In this document: one piece after another, positions 8,570-17,535 of the stretch
Layout of the letters: every line of letters starts with the position of its first letter
How positions within the stretch are numbered: the first letter of the stretch is position 1
Notes under the pieces: generated by a model
Databases searched by the model: none
What the model was told of the DNA's origin: nothing
What the model saw: only the letters and a program-made list of their open reading frames with translations
Source of the DNA: Pseudomonas capeferrum
Lineage (GTDB): Bacteria; Pseudomonadota; Gammaproteobacteria; Pseudomonadales; Pseudomonadaceae
NCBI RefSeq assembly: GCF_013523055.1
Contig: NZ_JAAMQM010000020.1
Span: 1 to 64,000, forward strand
Length of the DNA stretch: 64,000 nt
Direction: 5' to 3'
Made by a program: the position numbers and the translations under genes

Positions 8570-9502
8570 TCAGTGGAGCTGGAACCCGCAATCGATCAGG
8601 CTTTGATCCCACTGCGGTACCTCGCCGATACGCTCGATCAGAAAATCGATCAAGGTCCGTACCCGCAAGGCGCGCCGCTGGGTTTCGGGGTACACAGCGG
8701 CGAAATCGAAAGACGACAAACGATAGTCGGTGAGAATCGGTACCAACCGACCGCTGATGAAATCATTGCTGGCGATAAGAGTCGGCAGGCAAGTGATGCC
8801 GGCGCCGTTCAAGGCATAGTCACGCAGCAAATGGATGGAGCTTGAGCGCATCTGGCTGTGCAGGGTCAGATCAACGCATTCCTCCCCCTGGGTAAATTGC
8901 CAGCGATTGCGCGACGGGTAAGAACTAAACAAAGCAACGCGATGATCCTTGAGGTGCACGGGATGCTCCGGAGCACCCTGGTCGCGCAGATACTGCGGTG
9001 ATGCGCAGAACACCCGATGCAGCGTGAACAGTTTGCGTACCACCAGGCGCTCGGCATGGGGCGGGAACATCTGGAAAGCAATGTCGAAACCTTCCTCGAT
9101 CGGATCGACCACGCGGTCGGTGACCACCACATCGAGCTCGATCTCGGGGTACATCGCGGTGAACTCCGCCAGCATCGGGCCCAGGTGGTCGATTGCAAAG
9201 CCTTGCAGTACTTGCAAGCGCAACTGGCCCGTGAGGTTGGAACGCTGATGGCGCATCTTCTCGGTCAGGCCATGAAAGCCCGCGACCATGTCGGCGCACT
9301 CCTGAACATACGCCTCGCCGATATCCGAGAGACGGACATGGCGGGTGCTACGGTGGAACAGCGGCGAGTTGATGAGCGTCTCGAGCTGCTGCACGCGATG
9401 GGTAATGACGGAACGGGTGACGCCCAACTGCTCCGCAGCCTTGGCGAAGCTGCCGGTTTGCGCCACGCGCACGAATGCTTCAGTAATGAGTAGACGATCC
9501 AT
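8570..9502 (-). CDS. LysR-family transcriptional regulator
   Basis: A 310-residue LysR protein. The N-terminal winged helix starts MDRLLITEAFVRVAQTGSF, with AKAAEQLGVTRSVITHRVQQLE as the recognition region (residues 19-40). A substrate-binding domain follows (VRKLFTLHRVFCASPQYL, GRLVPILTDY). The start at 9502 gives the family-standard N-terminus; longer upstream reading is intergenic. It lies about 100 bp downstream of the Baeyer-Villiger operon on the same strand, separated by a hairpin, and is the only intact regulator in the first 16 kb. It is therefore the best candidate local regulator, probably responding to an aromatic intermediate (inference). Confidence 0.9.
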   Translation of the reverse strand: MDRLLITEAFVRVAQTGSFAKAAEQLGVTRSVITHRVQQLETLINSPLFHRSTRHVRLSDIGEAYVQECADMVAGFHGLTEKMRHQRSNLTGQLRLQVLQGFAIDHLGPMLAEFTAMYPEIELDVVVTDRVVDPIEEGFDIAFQMFPPHAERLVVRKLFTLHRVFCASPQYLRDQGAPEHPVHLKDHRVALFSSYPSRNRWQFTQGEECVDLTLHSQMRSSSIHLLRDYALNGAGITCLPTLIASNDFISGRLVPILTDYRLSSFDFAAVYPETQRRALRVRTLIDFLIERIGEVPQWDQSLIDCGFQLH

Positions 9503-9548
9503 GACCTCTCTCTTCTTGTAATTATTGGCGGCCCTCATCGGGTCGATC

Positions 9549-9583
9549 AGGCACAGCCGGCCTTGGCATAGTAAGGCTGTGCC
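9549..9583 (-). terminator. Hairpin between BVMO operon and LysR gene
   Basis: A perfect 10-bp stem AGGCACAGCC / GGCTGTGCCT with a 15-base loop lies 22 bp past the BVMO stop codon. No U-tract follows on the minus strand, so termination efficiency is uncertain. Confidence 0.4.
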
Positions 9584-9605
9584 TTTGTTCCCGCCAGCGC
9601 AGTGG

Positions 9606-11528
9606 TCAGGAAAGGTGGTAGTCGGTCGGCTCGACTTCATGGGTACGATGCCAAAACTCCACGGCGTTGAAAGGGAAGTTCTGCGTGACCCGGCCCTTGC
9701 TGTTCTTGTACCAGCTGTTGACCTTGGAGAAACCCCAGGCGCGCAGGAGGTTGGCCTGGTCGATCCGCTGGTTGTAGGTCTCGAACACCGGTTCCTTGAC
9801 CTCCATGCTCTGATGCCCGCCCTCGAGCAGAAGCCGCACCGCATCGACGATGTATTTGGCGGTCAGTTCCGAAAACTGGATGATGGTGCTATATACCACC
9901 AGGCTGGTGTTGGGCCCGTACATGCAGAACATATTAGGGAACTCAGGTACGGTCATACCCAGATAGGCCCGTGCGTCGTCCCCCTTCCAGGCCTCGTGCA
10001 AAGCGACGCCGCCACGGCCGGTGATGTTGATCGGCATGAGGAACTTGGAGGCATGAAACCCGGTGCCATAGACGATCAGGTCGAACTCGTGCTCGGTGCC
10101 GTCGACGCAGCAGATGCCCTTGGGGGTGATGGCCTCGATCGGCTGGCGAATCATGCTGACGTTGTCGCGCTTTAGCGTCGAAATCCAGGTGCCGTTGTCG
10201 CGCACGATGCGTTTGCCACCCACTGGCGAGTCAGGGACCAACACGTCTCGCAGGTCCGGGCGGTCGGCGAACTGCGGTTCCATCCAGGCACTGATGTCCT
10301 GGCGCAGTTGCTCGTTGCGCGCAGACACCGCGACTTCGGTCGGTGGATAATCGACATCGACCATCACATCCTCGAGGAACCCGACACCCTGCGGCATCGC
10401 CATGGCTACCCGGTTCCACAGGCTGTAATGGGGCACATGGGCGAGCAACCACTTGCAGCTCTCGGAATTTTTCTCGTGCAGATCAGGGGTCGGCAGCAGC
10501 CAGTTGGTGGTGCGCGCAAACACCTTGAGATCGGCAGCCGTCTTGGCGAGCTGTGGAATGAACTGCGTCGCACTGGCACCTGTGCCGATCACCCCCACAC
10601 GCTTGCCGCTCCAGTCGACGCTGTGGTCCCATTGCGCCGAGTGGAAAGTCGGGCCTTCAAACTGCTCGATACCGGGGATCGCCGGAATCATCGGCCGATT
10701 CAACTGCCCTACGGCAAATACCACGACGTTGCTGTCGACGCGGATCTGGCCGTCGCTGTTGCGGCACAGCAATTGCCAGCGTTGAGTCGCTTCGTCCCAA
10801 TGGGCATCGCTGACTTCGGTGTTGAACTGAATATGCTCGTACAGACCGTTTTCCCGGGCTACCGCCTGCATGTAGGCAAACACCTGCGGCGCCGGAGCGA
10901 AACAGTCGTCCCAGATATGGCGCGCAAAGGAGAAACTGTAGAAAAAACTGTGGATATCGACGCGGCAACCCGGGTAAGTGTTCTCGCGCCAGGTGCCACC
11001 GACATCGCTGCCCTTCTCATAGACTACAAACGGTACCCCGGCCTGCTTGAAGCGCAGCGCCGCGATCATGCCGCTCTCGCCCGCACCGATGATGACGACC
11101 TTGAAGTCCCGGTTGGGGGCGACATGGTCTTTATGCCAGCGCGGGGTGCGCAGATCCTCTTCGGCCGTGACCGCCTCCTCGGCGATCAGGGGCAGATAGG
11201 GTTCGATGACGGGGCCCATCAGCCAGGTGCCCAAGGCGTGCAGCTGATCACTGGTAGGACGCCCCGGTGCCGGCCGGCCGCTGTCACGAAAGGCCAGCAG
11301 GCGCTGCAGGCAAAACGCGCGAACCTGGGCTTCTGTTTCGGGGGTCATGCCGCTGCCCGCGACGCCCATGGCAACCACGGGCTTCCATTCGGGCTTGAGG
11401 ATTGTGAGGTCGCCAGTCAGGTGTGCGACCGTCATCAGCAGCGTCGGTATATCAGCTCCCTGCAGGTGGCCGCGCAGGGTTTCATCGTCACAGTCAAGGG
11501 AAGGCACAGTGGTATTAAAAGCGCTCAT
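9606..11528 (-). CDS. Baeyer-Villiger monooxygenase, 4-hydroxyacetophenone monooxygenase (HapE)-like
   Basis: A 640-residue FAD/NADPH Baeyer-Villiger monooxygenase that would insert oxygen next to an aryl ketone carbonyl to give an aryl ester. The FAD motif VVIIGAGESG is at 144-153, the type I BVMO fingerprint F-x-G-x3-H-x3-W-D at 290-301 (HSAQWD) and the NADPH motif GVIGTGASA at 312-320. About 140 residues precede the first Rossmann motif. This extension, and the exact 640-residue length, are features I recall for HapE of P. fluorescens ACB. The start ATG at 11528 follows AAGAGGT; longer reading runs into the upstream gene. It is the last gene of a four-gene unit with esterase, ring-cleavage dioxygenase and maleylacetate reductase. 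The true ketone substrate is not known. Confidence 0.9.
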   Translation of the reverse strand: MSAFNTTVPSLDCDDETLRGHLQGADIPTLLMTVAHLTGDLTILKPEWKPVVAMGVAGSGMTPETEAQVRAFCLQRLLAFRDSGRPAPGRPTSDQLHALGTWLMGPVIEPYLPLIAEEAVTAEEDLRTPRWHKDHVAPNRDFKVVIIGAGESGMIAALRFKQAGVPFVVYEKGSDVGGTWRENTYPGCRVDIHSFFYSFSFARHIWDDCFAPAPQVFAYMQAVARENGLYEHIQFNTEVSDAHWDEATQRWQLLCRNSDGQIRVDSNVVVFAVGQLNRPMIPAIPGIEQFEGPTFHSAQWDHSVDWSGKRVGVIGTGASATQFIPQLAKTAADLKVFARTTNWLLPTPDLHEKNSESCKWLLAHVPHYSLWNRVAMAMPQGVGFLEDVMVDVDYPPTEVAVSARNEQLRQDISAWMEPQFADRPDLRDVLVPDSPVGGKRIVRDNGTWISTLKRDNVSMIRQPIEAITPKGICCVDGTEHEFDLIVYGTGFHASKFLMPINITGRGGVALHEAWKGDDARAYLGMTVPEFPNMFCMYGPNTSLVVYSTIIQFSELTAKYIVDAVRLLLEGGHQSMEVKEPVFETYNQRIDQANLLRAWGFSKVNSWYKNSKGRVTQNFPFNAVEFWHRTHEVEPTDYHLS

Positions 11529-11578
11529 GGTAAACCTCTTGTTCTTTTTGTCAGGAGTCGTTGATCGTCTGTAAGGGG

Positions 11579-12496
11579 TCAAACGGGCGGTAACCAAAGT
11601 TCGATCTGGTCACCCAGCCAATCCAGCGCATCGCCGCTGGCACGCAAGAACGGCATGGTCACGAAGCCGTGCATCTGGCCGCTGAAGCAGCGCTCGACCA
11701 CGGTGATTCCGGCCTGCGCCAGGCGCTCGGCGTAGGCCTGGCCTTCGTCACGCAGCACATCCAGCTCCGCGGTCAGTACCACTGCCGGTGGCACGCCATG
11801 CAGGTCCTTGGCGGCCAGCGGCGAGGCGGCAGGCTGCTGACGCTGGCTGGCATCGGCCAGGTAGTGATCCCAGAACCAGCGCATGTCTTCACGGGACAGC
11901 AGCAACTGGCGTTGCGGGTCCAGGTAAGCGGGGCCATCGAGATCGGCCTGGGTGACCGGATAGATCAATACCTGCAATGCCCAATGCAACTGACCACGCT
12001 GGGCCGCGCGCTGGGCGAACACCGCGGCCAGGTTGCCGCCAGCGCTGTCACCGGCGACGATGAGCTTGCCGTCGGTGCCGCCAGCCAGCCGGGGACGACG
12101 ATCTACCAGCCATTGTGCGGCGCGCTCGACATCATCGAGCGCGGCCGGAAACGGAAACTCCGGGGCCAGGCGGTACTCGACCAGCACCACGGTGCATTGG
12201 GTACGCTGCGCCAACTGGCGAGCAAAATAATCGAAGTCGTCGATGCCTCCGACCACCCAGCCACCGCCGTGCAGGTACAGAATGGCGCCACGGACCGAGG
12301 CGCTGGGGCTTAGCACCCGCAAGCGCGCCCCGCCCAATTGCACTTCCTCGACACTGTGCATGACCGGCCCTTCGGCCTCGGGACGCAGCTGCGCCATGAT
12401 CGCGCGGGCCTCCACGGGATCCATCAAGTGAAACGGCTTCAAGCCGCTTTCGGCCAACTGCGCCAACAGCTGGGCAGACTCGATATCGAGTGTCAT
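11579..12496 (-). CDS. HSL-family alpha/beta hydrolase (aryl-ester esterase)
   Basis: A 305-residue hormone-sensitive-lipase-type esterase. The oxyanion motif HGGGW is at 76-80, the nucleophile elbow GDSAGG places Ser151, and the acid and base are Asp246 (AELDVLRDEG) and His276 (GQMHGF). Its neighbour makes aryl esters from aryl ketones, so the likely role is hydrolysing that ester to a phenol and a short acid. The start follows AGGAGGG. It sits 50 bp upstream of the BVMO gene and 12 bp downstream of the dioxygenase gene. Confidence 0.9.
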   Translation of the reverse strand: MTLDIESAQLLAQLAESGLKPFHLMDPVEARAIMAQLRPEAEGPVMHSVEEVQLGGARLRVLSPSASVRGAILYLHGGGWVVGGIDDFDYFARQLAQRTQCTVVLVEYRLAPEFPFPAALDDVERAAQWLVDRRPRLAGGTDGKLIVAGDSAGGNLAAVFAQRAAQRGQLHWALQVLIYPVTQADLDGPAYLDPQRQLLLSREDMRWFWDHYLADASQRQQPAASPLAAKDLHGVPPAVVLTAELDVLRDEGQAYAERLAQAGITVVERCFSGQMHGFVTMPFLRASGDALDWLGDQIELWLPPV

Positions 12497-12508
12497 AGCG
12501 TTGCCCTC

Positions 12509-13384
12509 CTACGCCGTGGCATCCAAGACGAAGTCGAAACTCGCGAGGTGGAAGTCGGTGCCAATATCGAACTGCGCGGCCAGTGGGTCGCGGGCGCTAC
12601 GCGGTTGGTAGACCACCCGCAGGGAATCCTTGACCCCGAACACCGCATCCGAATCGATATAGGGATCGTCGTCATTGAACACGTGAGTCACCAGGCGCTT
12701 GTGGCCTGGCGCATCGAGCATGAAATGCAAATGCGCGGGGCGCCACGGGTGCCGGCTCGTCGCCTCCAGCAACTCACCCACGGGGCCATCGGTAGGGATC
12801 GGATAACTGACCGGGACCACGCTGCGAATTGCATAGCGCCCCTGTTCATCGGTGTGATAGCGACCGCGCAGGTTGCCGTGCGGCTGGGTAACGTCCTGGC
12901 CGGAGTACTGGCCGTTTTCGGCGGTCTGCCAGACATCGAGGGTGGCCCCCGGCAGCGGGTTGCCGGCGGTATCGCGAACATAACCGGTAATCAACGAAGC
13001 GCTGCCGGGAATCAGCGCCATGTTTTCGCCGTATTCGCGATCCGGCATGCCGGCGATATAGAACGGCCCGAACACCGTACTCTCGGTCGCCTCGGCGCCG
13101 TTGCGGTGCTCGATGGCGTCGACCAGCATGGACAGCCCCAGCACATCGGAGAGCAGGATGAACTCCTGACGCACCACGTCGTCGCACTTCTGGCCGGTGG
13201 CCGTGAGGAACTGGATCGCCTGAAACCACTCGGCCTCGCTGAGCTCCACTTCGCTGGCAAACTGGTGCAGATGCCCTACCAGTTTTTGCAGCAAAAAGCG
13301 CAGGCGCGCGTCGGGGGTATGGGCAAAGCTGTTGACGGCACGGGCAGTGATCTCGCGTTCGGAAGCTAAGTCAGCGTTACTCAT
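12509..13384 (-). CDS. Intradiol ring-cleavage dioxygenase, hydroxyquinol 1,2-dioxygenase type
   Basis: A 291-residue non-heme Fe(III) intradiol dioxygenase. The N-terminal dimerisation helices occupy residues 1-100, followed by ESTVFGPFYIAG. The iron ligands expected from catechol 1,2-dioxygenase map to Tyr160 (GQYSGQ), Tyr194 (VSYPIP), His218 and His220 (RPAHLHF). Its length and its placement immediately downstream of maleylacetate reductase favour hydroxyquinol (1,2,4-trihydroxybenzene) or chlorocatechol as substrate; hydroxyquinol fits the hydroxylated-ketone route. The ATG at 13384 was chosen; an in-frame TTG at 13405 is possible. Catechol itself as substrate cannot be excluded from sequence alone. 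Confidence 0.9.
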   Translation of the reverse strand: MSNADLASEREITARAVNSFAHTPDARLRFLLQKLVGHLHQFASEVELSEAEWFQAIQFLTATGQKCDDVVRQEFILLSDVLGLSMLVDAIEHRNGAEATESTVFGPFYIAGMPDREYGENMALIPGSASLITGYVRDTAGNPLPGATLDVWQTAENGQYSGQDVTQPHGNLRGRYHTDEQGRYAIRSVVPVSYPIPTDGPVGELLEATSRHPWRPAHLHFMLDAPGHKRLVTHVFNDDDPYIDSDAVFGVKDSLRVVYQPRSARDPLAAQFDIGTDFHLASFDFVLDATA

Positions 13385-13427
13385 ATTTATAATCTCATCT
13401 GGCAATCGTGGATCAGCGCAAACGCCT

Positions 13428-14495
13428 TCAGGCCGGGGCTTGTCCCTTCAACGCGCGGGTCAGCAAGGCCTCGATGGCATCCTGCTCAAACGGCCGCGGG
13501 TTGTAGTAAGGGCTGGCGCAGGCGATGCGCGCCGCTTCAGCTGGGCCATCCTCGGGGAAGCCGATATCGGCCAGGGCCAAGGGAATACCGAGGCGGCGGT
13601 TCAGGGCGTACAGCAGTGGCCCGACTTCGTCTGCCTGCTCCCCACCCAATGCGCGCGCCACGCGTTGCAACGGCTCGGCGGCGGCCTCGCGGTTGTAGTG
13701 CGCGGCGTGGGGCAGAACGATGGCGTGGGCCTGAGCGTGCGGCAGGTTGAAGGTGCCCCCCAGGGTGTGGCAGAGCTTGTGGTGGATCGCCATGCCGACC
13801 GAACCCAGGCAGATGCCGGCCAGCCACGCCCCTTGCAACGCCTGGCCGCGCGCTTCGACGTTGTGCGGGTCATCGACGATTTTGGGCAGCGACTGCGCCA
13901 GGGCGCGGATCGACTCTTCGGCCATCAGCGAGATCACCGGGTTGGCGTCTTCGGCGTACAGGGCTTCGATCGCGTGGGCCATGGCGTTCATGCCCGAGCA
14001 CGCCGATAGCGCGACCGGCAGGGTCAGGGTCAGTTGCGGATCGTAGATGACGGTCTTGGGCAACACCCGCGGATCACGTCCGGTTTTCTTCAGGCGGTTT
14101 TCGGTCAGGCCGTAGATCGGCGTCATCTCCGAGCCGGCGTAGGTAGTCGGCACCGCCAGGATCGGCAAGTCGCTGTCCATGGCGATGGCCTTGCCCAGGC
14201 CGATGGTCGAACCACCGCCCACCGCCACGCAGCAATCCGCTTCGCGGCGCACGGCCTCTTCGCGGGCGGCCTGGGCGGTTTCCAGAGGCACGTGCATTAC
14301 GGCCTTGGGATAAACCCCGGCGCTGCGCTCGCCCAGCAAGCGAGCGACCTGCTCACCGAGTTCCTGTTGTTCCGGGGTGGTGAGGATCAGTGCGCGACGG
14401 GCGCCCAGGCGCTGGATTTCGTCGCTCAGACTGGCGAGTTTGCCCGCGCCGAAAATCACCCGCGTCGGCGTGCCTTGATAGATAAAGGTATTCAT
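13428..14495 (-). CDS. Maleylacetate reductase
   Basis: A 355-residue iron-type alcohol dehydrogenase of the maleylacetate reductase branch. It reduces maleylacetate to 3-oxoadipate with NAD(P)H. The nucleotide motif GGGSTIGLGKAIA is near residue 92, followed by PTTYAGSEMTPIYG and the metal/active-site region HHKLCHTLGGTFNLPHAQAH, all typical of the family. It is the first gene of the minus-strand operon, just ahead of the intradiol dioxygenase, which is the usual partner in hydroxyquinol and chlorocatechol pathways. The promoter region upstream holds two 19-bp inverted repeats. Confidence 0.94.
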   Translation of the reverse strand: MNTFIYQGTPTRVIFGAGKLASLSDEIQRLGARRALILTTPEQQELGEQVARLLGERSAGVYPKAVMHVPLETAQAAREEAVRREADCCVAVGGGSTIGLGKAIAMDSDLPILAVPTTYAGSEMTPIYGLTENRLKKTGRDPRVLPKTVIYDPQLTLTLPVALSACSGMNAMAHAIEALYAEDANPVISLMAEESIRALAQSLPKIVDDPHNVEARGQALQGAWLAGICLGSVGMAIHHKLCHTLGGTFNLPHAQAHAIVLPHAAHYNREAAAEPLQRVARALGGEQADEVGPLLYALNRRLGIPLALADIGFPEDGPAEAARIACASPYYNPRPFEQDAIEALLTRALKGQAPA

Positions 14496-14697
14496 GAGGT
14501 TGCCTCAGAGTGGGTAACGCGGCTGTTCTGGCCGCGGACTCGCTTGAGCGAGGCGTTGGTGCAAGGCGCCAGCGAGATTGAAACTGACTTGAATGCAGGT
14601 TGAGTACTCATCGTCCTAGCCTGTTATTTTTGTGTTTGATTGGCTAAACGGTAAGGTGCCCCCCCTGCGCTAACAAGGCCATTCTCGGCGAAATGAC

Positions 14698-14716
14698 TGT
14701 TCGCGAAACGCGAACA
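14698..14716. promoter_or_regulatory. Perfect 19-bp inverted repeat (operator candidate 1)
   Basis: TGTTCGCG-AAA-CGCGAACA has perfect 8-bp arms with a 3-bp spacer. It lies 203 bp upstream of the maleylacetate reductase start and 187 bp upstream of the divergent porin start. A related repeat sits 73 bp away. The 14496-14902 interval otherwise contains no gene. Confidence 0.6.
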
Positions 14717-14770
14717 AAGCAATTGATAAGGCCTGCGCCGTGTCGACTCGATCGGCATACAAACAAGGGT

Positions 14771-14789
14771 TGTTCGTGTTTCATGAACA
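14771..14789. promoter_or_regulatory. Near-perfect 19-bp inverted repeat (operator candidate 2)
   Basis: TGTTCGTG-TTT-CATGAACA has 7 of 8 arm positions paired and the same outer sequence and spacing as the repeat at 14698. The centre-to-centre distance of 73 bp is close to seven helical turns, which would put both sites on one face of the DNA. Confidence 0.55.
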
Positions 14790-14902
14790 TTCTATTCGCC
14801 CATATTGGCCTTGTTTGGTCGGGGCTGGGAACTTAACGTCCGGGCACAGAAGAGAGGGCTACGAGCCCGTTCGAACAAAAATAACAATAAGGTCAAAGCC
14901 CC

Positions 14903-16246
14903 ATGCGCAAGTCCCTCGCCTCCCTGTGCGCGATGTTGTCGTGCACGCTGTGTGCTGCCTCCCCCTCCCAACCTGGGGAAGGTGACCTGGCTACCTGGTT
15001 GATCCCCGAACTGAAACAAGACACTGGCATAGAAGTCTATGGCGTGATCGACGCAGGGTATTCGCGTAACAACACATCCACCCGCAGCGAGCGCAGCGGT
15101 GGCCAGACCAACTTGCCAGTGGCCGGGTATGCCGATGAGAAATTCGAACTGGCGTTTTTCAATCTATTTATCGAAAAGCCGCTGAACAGCCGCTACTTAC
15201 CACGCGCCACGCCTCTGCCAGGGCCACAGGCCACGGATTATTCATTCGGCTTCAACTTGGGATTGTTATATGGCCGTGACGGCCAATTCGCCCGCACCAC
15301 GGGCTGGGATGAGCATTGGGGAGTCAATGAACCGGGCGCATCGGACGCTGCCAGTGCCCAGCGGCGCCGGCAAAAATTCTATGCATTCCCGGATCTGTTC
15401 GCCACGGCCTACCTGCCGTATGGCACCGGCGTGAGTATCATGGCGGGGATCTTCGGGCCAGGGATCGGCTATGAAATTCCGCCAAATATCCGGGTCGCGC
15501 GCAACGCGTTCGCGACCAAGACCTACGCATTCGTGACCGAGCCAGGTACGGTCAGCGGAGTGGTTTTGGGTACGAGAATATTCGATACCAAATCCAGCGT
15601 ACTGGGTGGCGAACTGGGCATCGTGCAGGGCTGGAATAACCTGCGTGACAATAACGACTGCAAATCGGTACTGGGCGCCTTACGCTGGCGTAGCGCCGAT
15701 ATGCAAGCCTGGATAGATTATGAATTCATCGTCGGCAATGAGCAGAACAAAAACACCGACGATATCCAGGCACCTACCTCGCGTTTGATTTCATCCAGCG
15801 GCCAATTCAAGCAACTGCATTCACTGAATGGCTGGTTTGCGCTGGATAGACGTTGGTCCCTCGGCGTCGAGGCTGTATATGGACGCCAGGACGGCGACGG
15901 TAAATCAGACACCGTCGATGTAGTGACCGGGCCGGGGTTTGCGGGTGCGCATTGGTGGGGCGTCAATAGTTCATTGAGTTATCGGTATCGCCAGGACCTG
16001 ACTTTGTCCGCCAGGGCAGAACACTTCAGTGACCCTCAGGGGTTTGCGCTGTTTCCGATATCCATAGCTCGAGGCGCATTCAATGGTATTACCCTGGGCC
16101 TGCGCTATGAAGCCACGCGTAACTTGTCGCTGCGACCAGAAATCAGATACGACTGGTTTAGCGGAAATGATGATGACCGGCCCTTTGGCAATGGCAGAGA
16201 TCGCCAGCAAGCGACGGCAACAATGCAAGCGCTGTATTATTTTTGA
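14903..16246 (+). CDS. Outer-membrane beta-barrel protein (BBP2/OmpL-like porin)
   Basis: A 447-residue protein with a short signal peptide (MRKSLASLCAMLSCTLCAAS) followed by IEVYGVIDAGYSRN. It contains many alternating aromatic strands, FNLFIEKPLN and SFGFNLGLLYGRDG, and ends in YYF, a typical outer-membrane C-terminus. This pattern fits the putative beta-barrel porin-2 family often found beside aromatic and organic-acid catabolic genes. It is divergent from the maleylacetate reductase operon and shares its promoter region, so it probably provides a second entry route for the substrate or exits a product. The exact solute is not inferable. Confidence 0.8.
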   Translation: MRKSLASLCAMLSCTLCAASPSQPGEGDLATWLIPELKQDTGIEVYGVIDAGYSRNNTSTRSERSGGQTNLPVAGYADEKFELAFFNLFIEKPLNSRYLPRATPLPGPQATDYSFGFNLGLLYGRDGQFARTTGWDEHWGVNEPGASDAASAQRRRQKFYAFPDLFATAYLPYGTGVSIMAGIFGPGIGYEIPPNIRVARNAFATKTYAFVTEPGTVSGVVLGTRIFDTKSSVLGGELGIVQGWNNLRDNNDCKSVLGALRWRSADMQAWIDYEFIVGNEQNKNTDDIQAPTSRLISSSGQFKQLHSLNGWFALDRRWSLGVEAVYGRQDGDGKSDTVDVVTGPGFAGAHWWGVNSSLSYRYRQDLTLSARAEHFSDPQGFALFPISIARGAFNGITLGLRYEATRNLSLRPEIRYDWFSGNDDDRPFGNGRDRQQATATMQALYYF

Positions 16247-16271
16247 CTACGGTTTTAGGCCAGTGTATCGC

Positions 16272-16361
16272 GGCAGCGCAGCGATCGTTATCAGCGTAGT
16301 GGACGCCGGCGGTCACCTGATCTCTCTGGAGCGCGCGGACGGCGTCGCCACCGGCTGCTGA
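16272..16361 (+). pseudogene. Fragment of a GlcG/HbpS (DUF336) family protein
   Basis: About 29 codons read AIVISVVDAGGHLISLERAD then GVATGC-stop. VVDxGGHLxxLxRxDG is the core strand-turn of GlcG/HbpS-like proteins. The normal protein is about 140 residues, so only a piece survives, directly behind the porin gene. An 11-bp inverted repeat CGATACCCTGA / TCAGGGTATCG follows at 16372-16414 without a U-tract in either direction. Confidence 0.5.
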
Positions 16362-16431
16362 ACCCCCGCTGCGATACCCTGAGCGCCAGGACGTATTCGG
16401 CTGTCAGGGTATCGAAAAAAATAACCACCTT

Positions 16432-16651
16432 TTAGAAAGAATAATCCTGAAAAATCAGCTTGTTACCCTGATTCTCGACGTATTGGAAGGTCGATGACTC
16501 TTCAATCAGCTTCCTGAAAAGGATAAATCCACTCCCTTTTTGCCCTCTCGTATGCGAACCATGGATCCGTAAAAAGGATAAACCCTCCCTTAAAAAGATA
16601 CTCTCTATTACGGAGTCCGATGCGTAGGTGATCGAACGCCGATGGCGTATC
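16432..16651 (-). pseudogene. 3' fragment of an unrecognised gene, cut by the IS element
   Basis: An open frame without a start codon runs on the minus strand from the IS border to TAA at 16432. It encodes about 70 residues, including LSFLRIHGSHTRGQKGSGF and the end NKLIFQDYSF. The sequence looks like genuine protein (balanced charged and hydrophobic pattern, lower GC than neighbours). The GxGF-hydrophobic-G...L-I-F pattern is faintly like the end of a GHKL ATPase, but I would not assign it. The upstream part of the gene is not found on the other side of the IS. Confidence 0.4.
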
Positions 16652-16659
16652 TGTAATGG

Positions 16660-17535
16660 TCAACTAATCCCGGACACTGCGTTAAGTTTTTGCTCGGCGA
16701 CCGCAGGCGCTAGGCCTTCATTGAACTGATGCGGTCGCCGCCAGTTGTACCGCTGCATCAAGAACCGACCAATATCCTGTTGCGCCAACGTAGCGCTCAT
16801 GTAGCCCACCGTCGGTATCCATTCTGTTTTCAGACTGCGTTGTCATGGCAGTTGCCGCGCCGGCTCATGCTCTGTTTGAAGCGGTATCGCCATAGTCTCC
16901 AGCGGAAACTACGGCTTCCGTATTGGCTACCTTGGCCGCTGTGAAACAGCACATTTTGAGGCCGGCCACGTTGCTCATAGGCCATGTCCAACGCCTTGAT
17001 GACCAGGTCGGCGTCGGGCTTGGGTGAGAACGCCCAACCCACCGCCCGGCGCGCATAAAGGTCGATTACGGCCGCCAGATAGTGCCACCGGCCCTGAGCC
17101 CAGACGTACGTAATATCACCGCACCAGACCTCATTGGGGGATGCAACGGTGAACTCTCGATCAAGCACATCCGGGATATCGGGACGCTCCACTGTGGCCT
17201 TTTTGTAGGCATGGGACCCGGCTGCTTGCTGATCAAGTTCATCTCGCTCATCAACTTGCTACCTTGAATCGCCCGATTTTCAGGCCATCGTCTTTCATCA
17301 TCAGCATGATACTTCGACTGCCCGCAGCGCTTCGGCTTTGCGTAAACAGCTCGTTCACGCGGCTGCGCAAAACCATCCGCTCGGCATCCGGAGATCGACG
17401 TTTGCGGCAGTACGCGTAGTAGCAAGACCGGGGGACTTCAAGTATCGAGCACAACAGATCAACAGGCTCTTGAGCCCGCAGTTGATCGATTAACGCGAAC
17501 GCTCGTGTTCCTCGGCCATCAAGAGCGCGGTGGCC
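16660..17535 (-). pseudogene. IS3-family transposase OrfB (frameshifted)
   Basis: The DDE integrase domain is recognisable: VDLLCSILEVPRSCYYAY, then NEVWCGDITYVWAQGRWHYL, then VLFHSGQGSQYGSRSF and the tail NWRRPHQFNEGLAP. One base is missing at about 17250 (after GRFKVA) and another at about 17215 (after KQPG). A short deletion at about 16838 removes the region between GNCHDNAV and the residues KTEWIPTVGYM. With these three lesions the DDE transposase is inactive. Confidence 0.85.

Noticed and set aside
14698..14789. The two 19-bp repeats as IS terminal repeats
   Set aside because: They lie inside a divergent promoter with no transposase between them, and each is itself palindromic.
16372..16414. 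11-bp inverted repeat as a terminator for the porin gene
   Set aside because: The run following on the plus strand is A, not T, and the minus-strand side has no T-run either.
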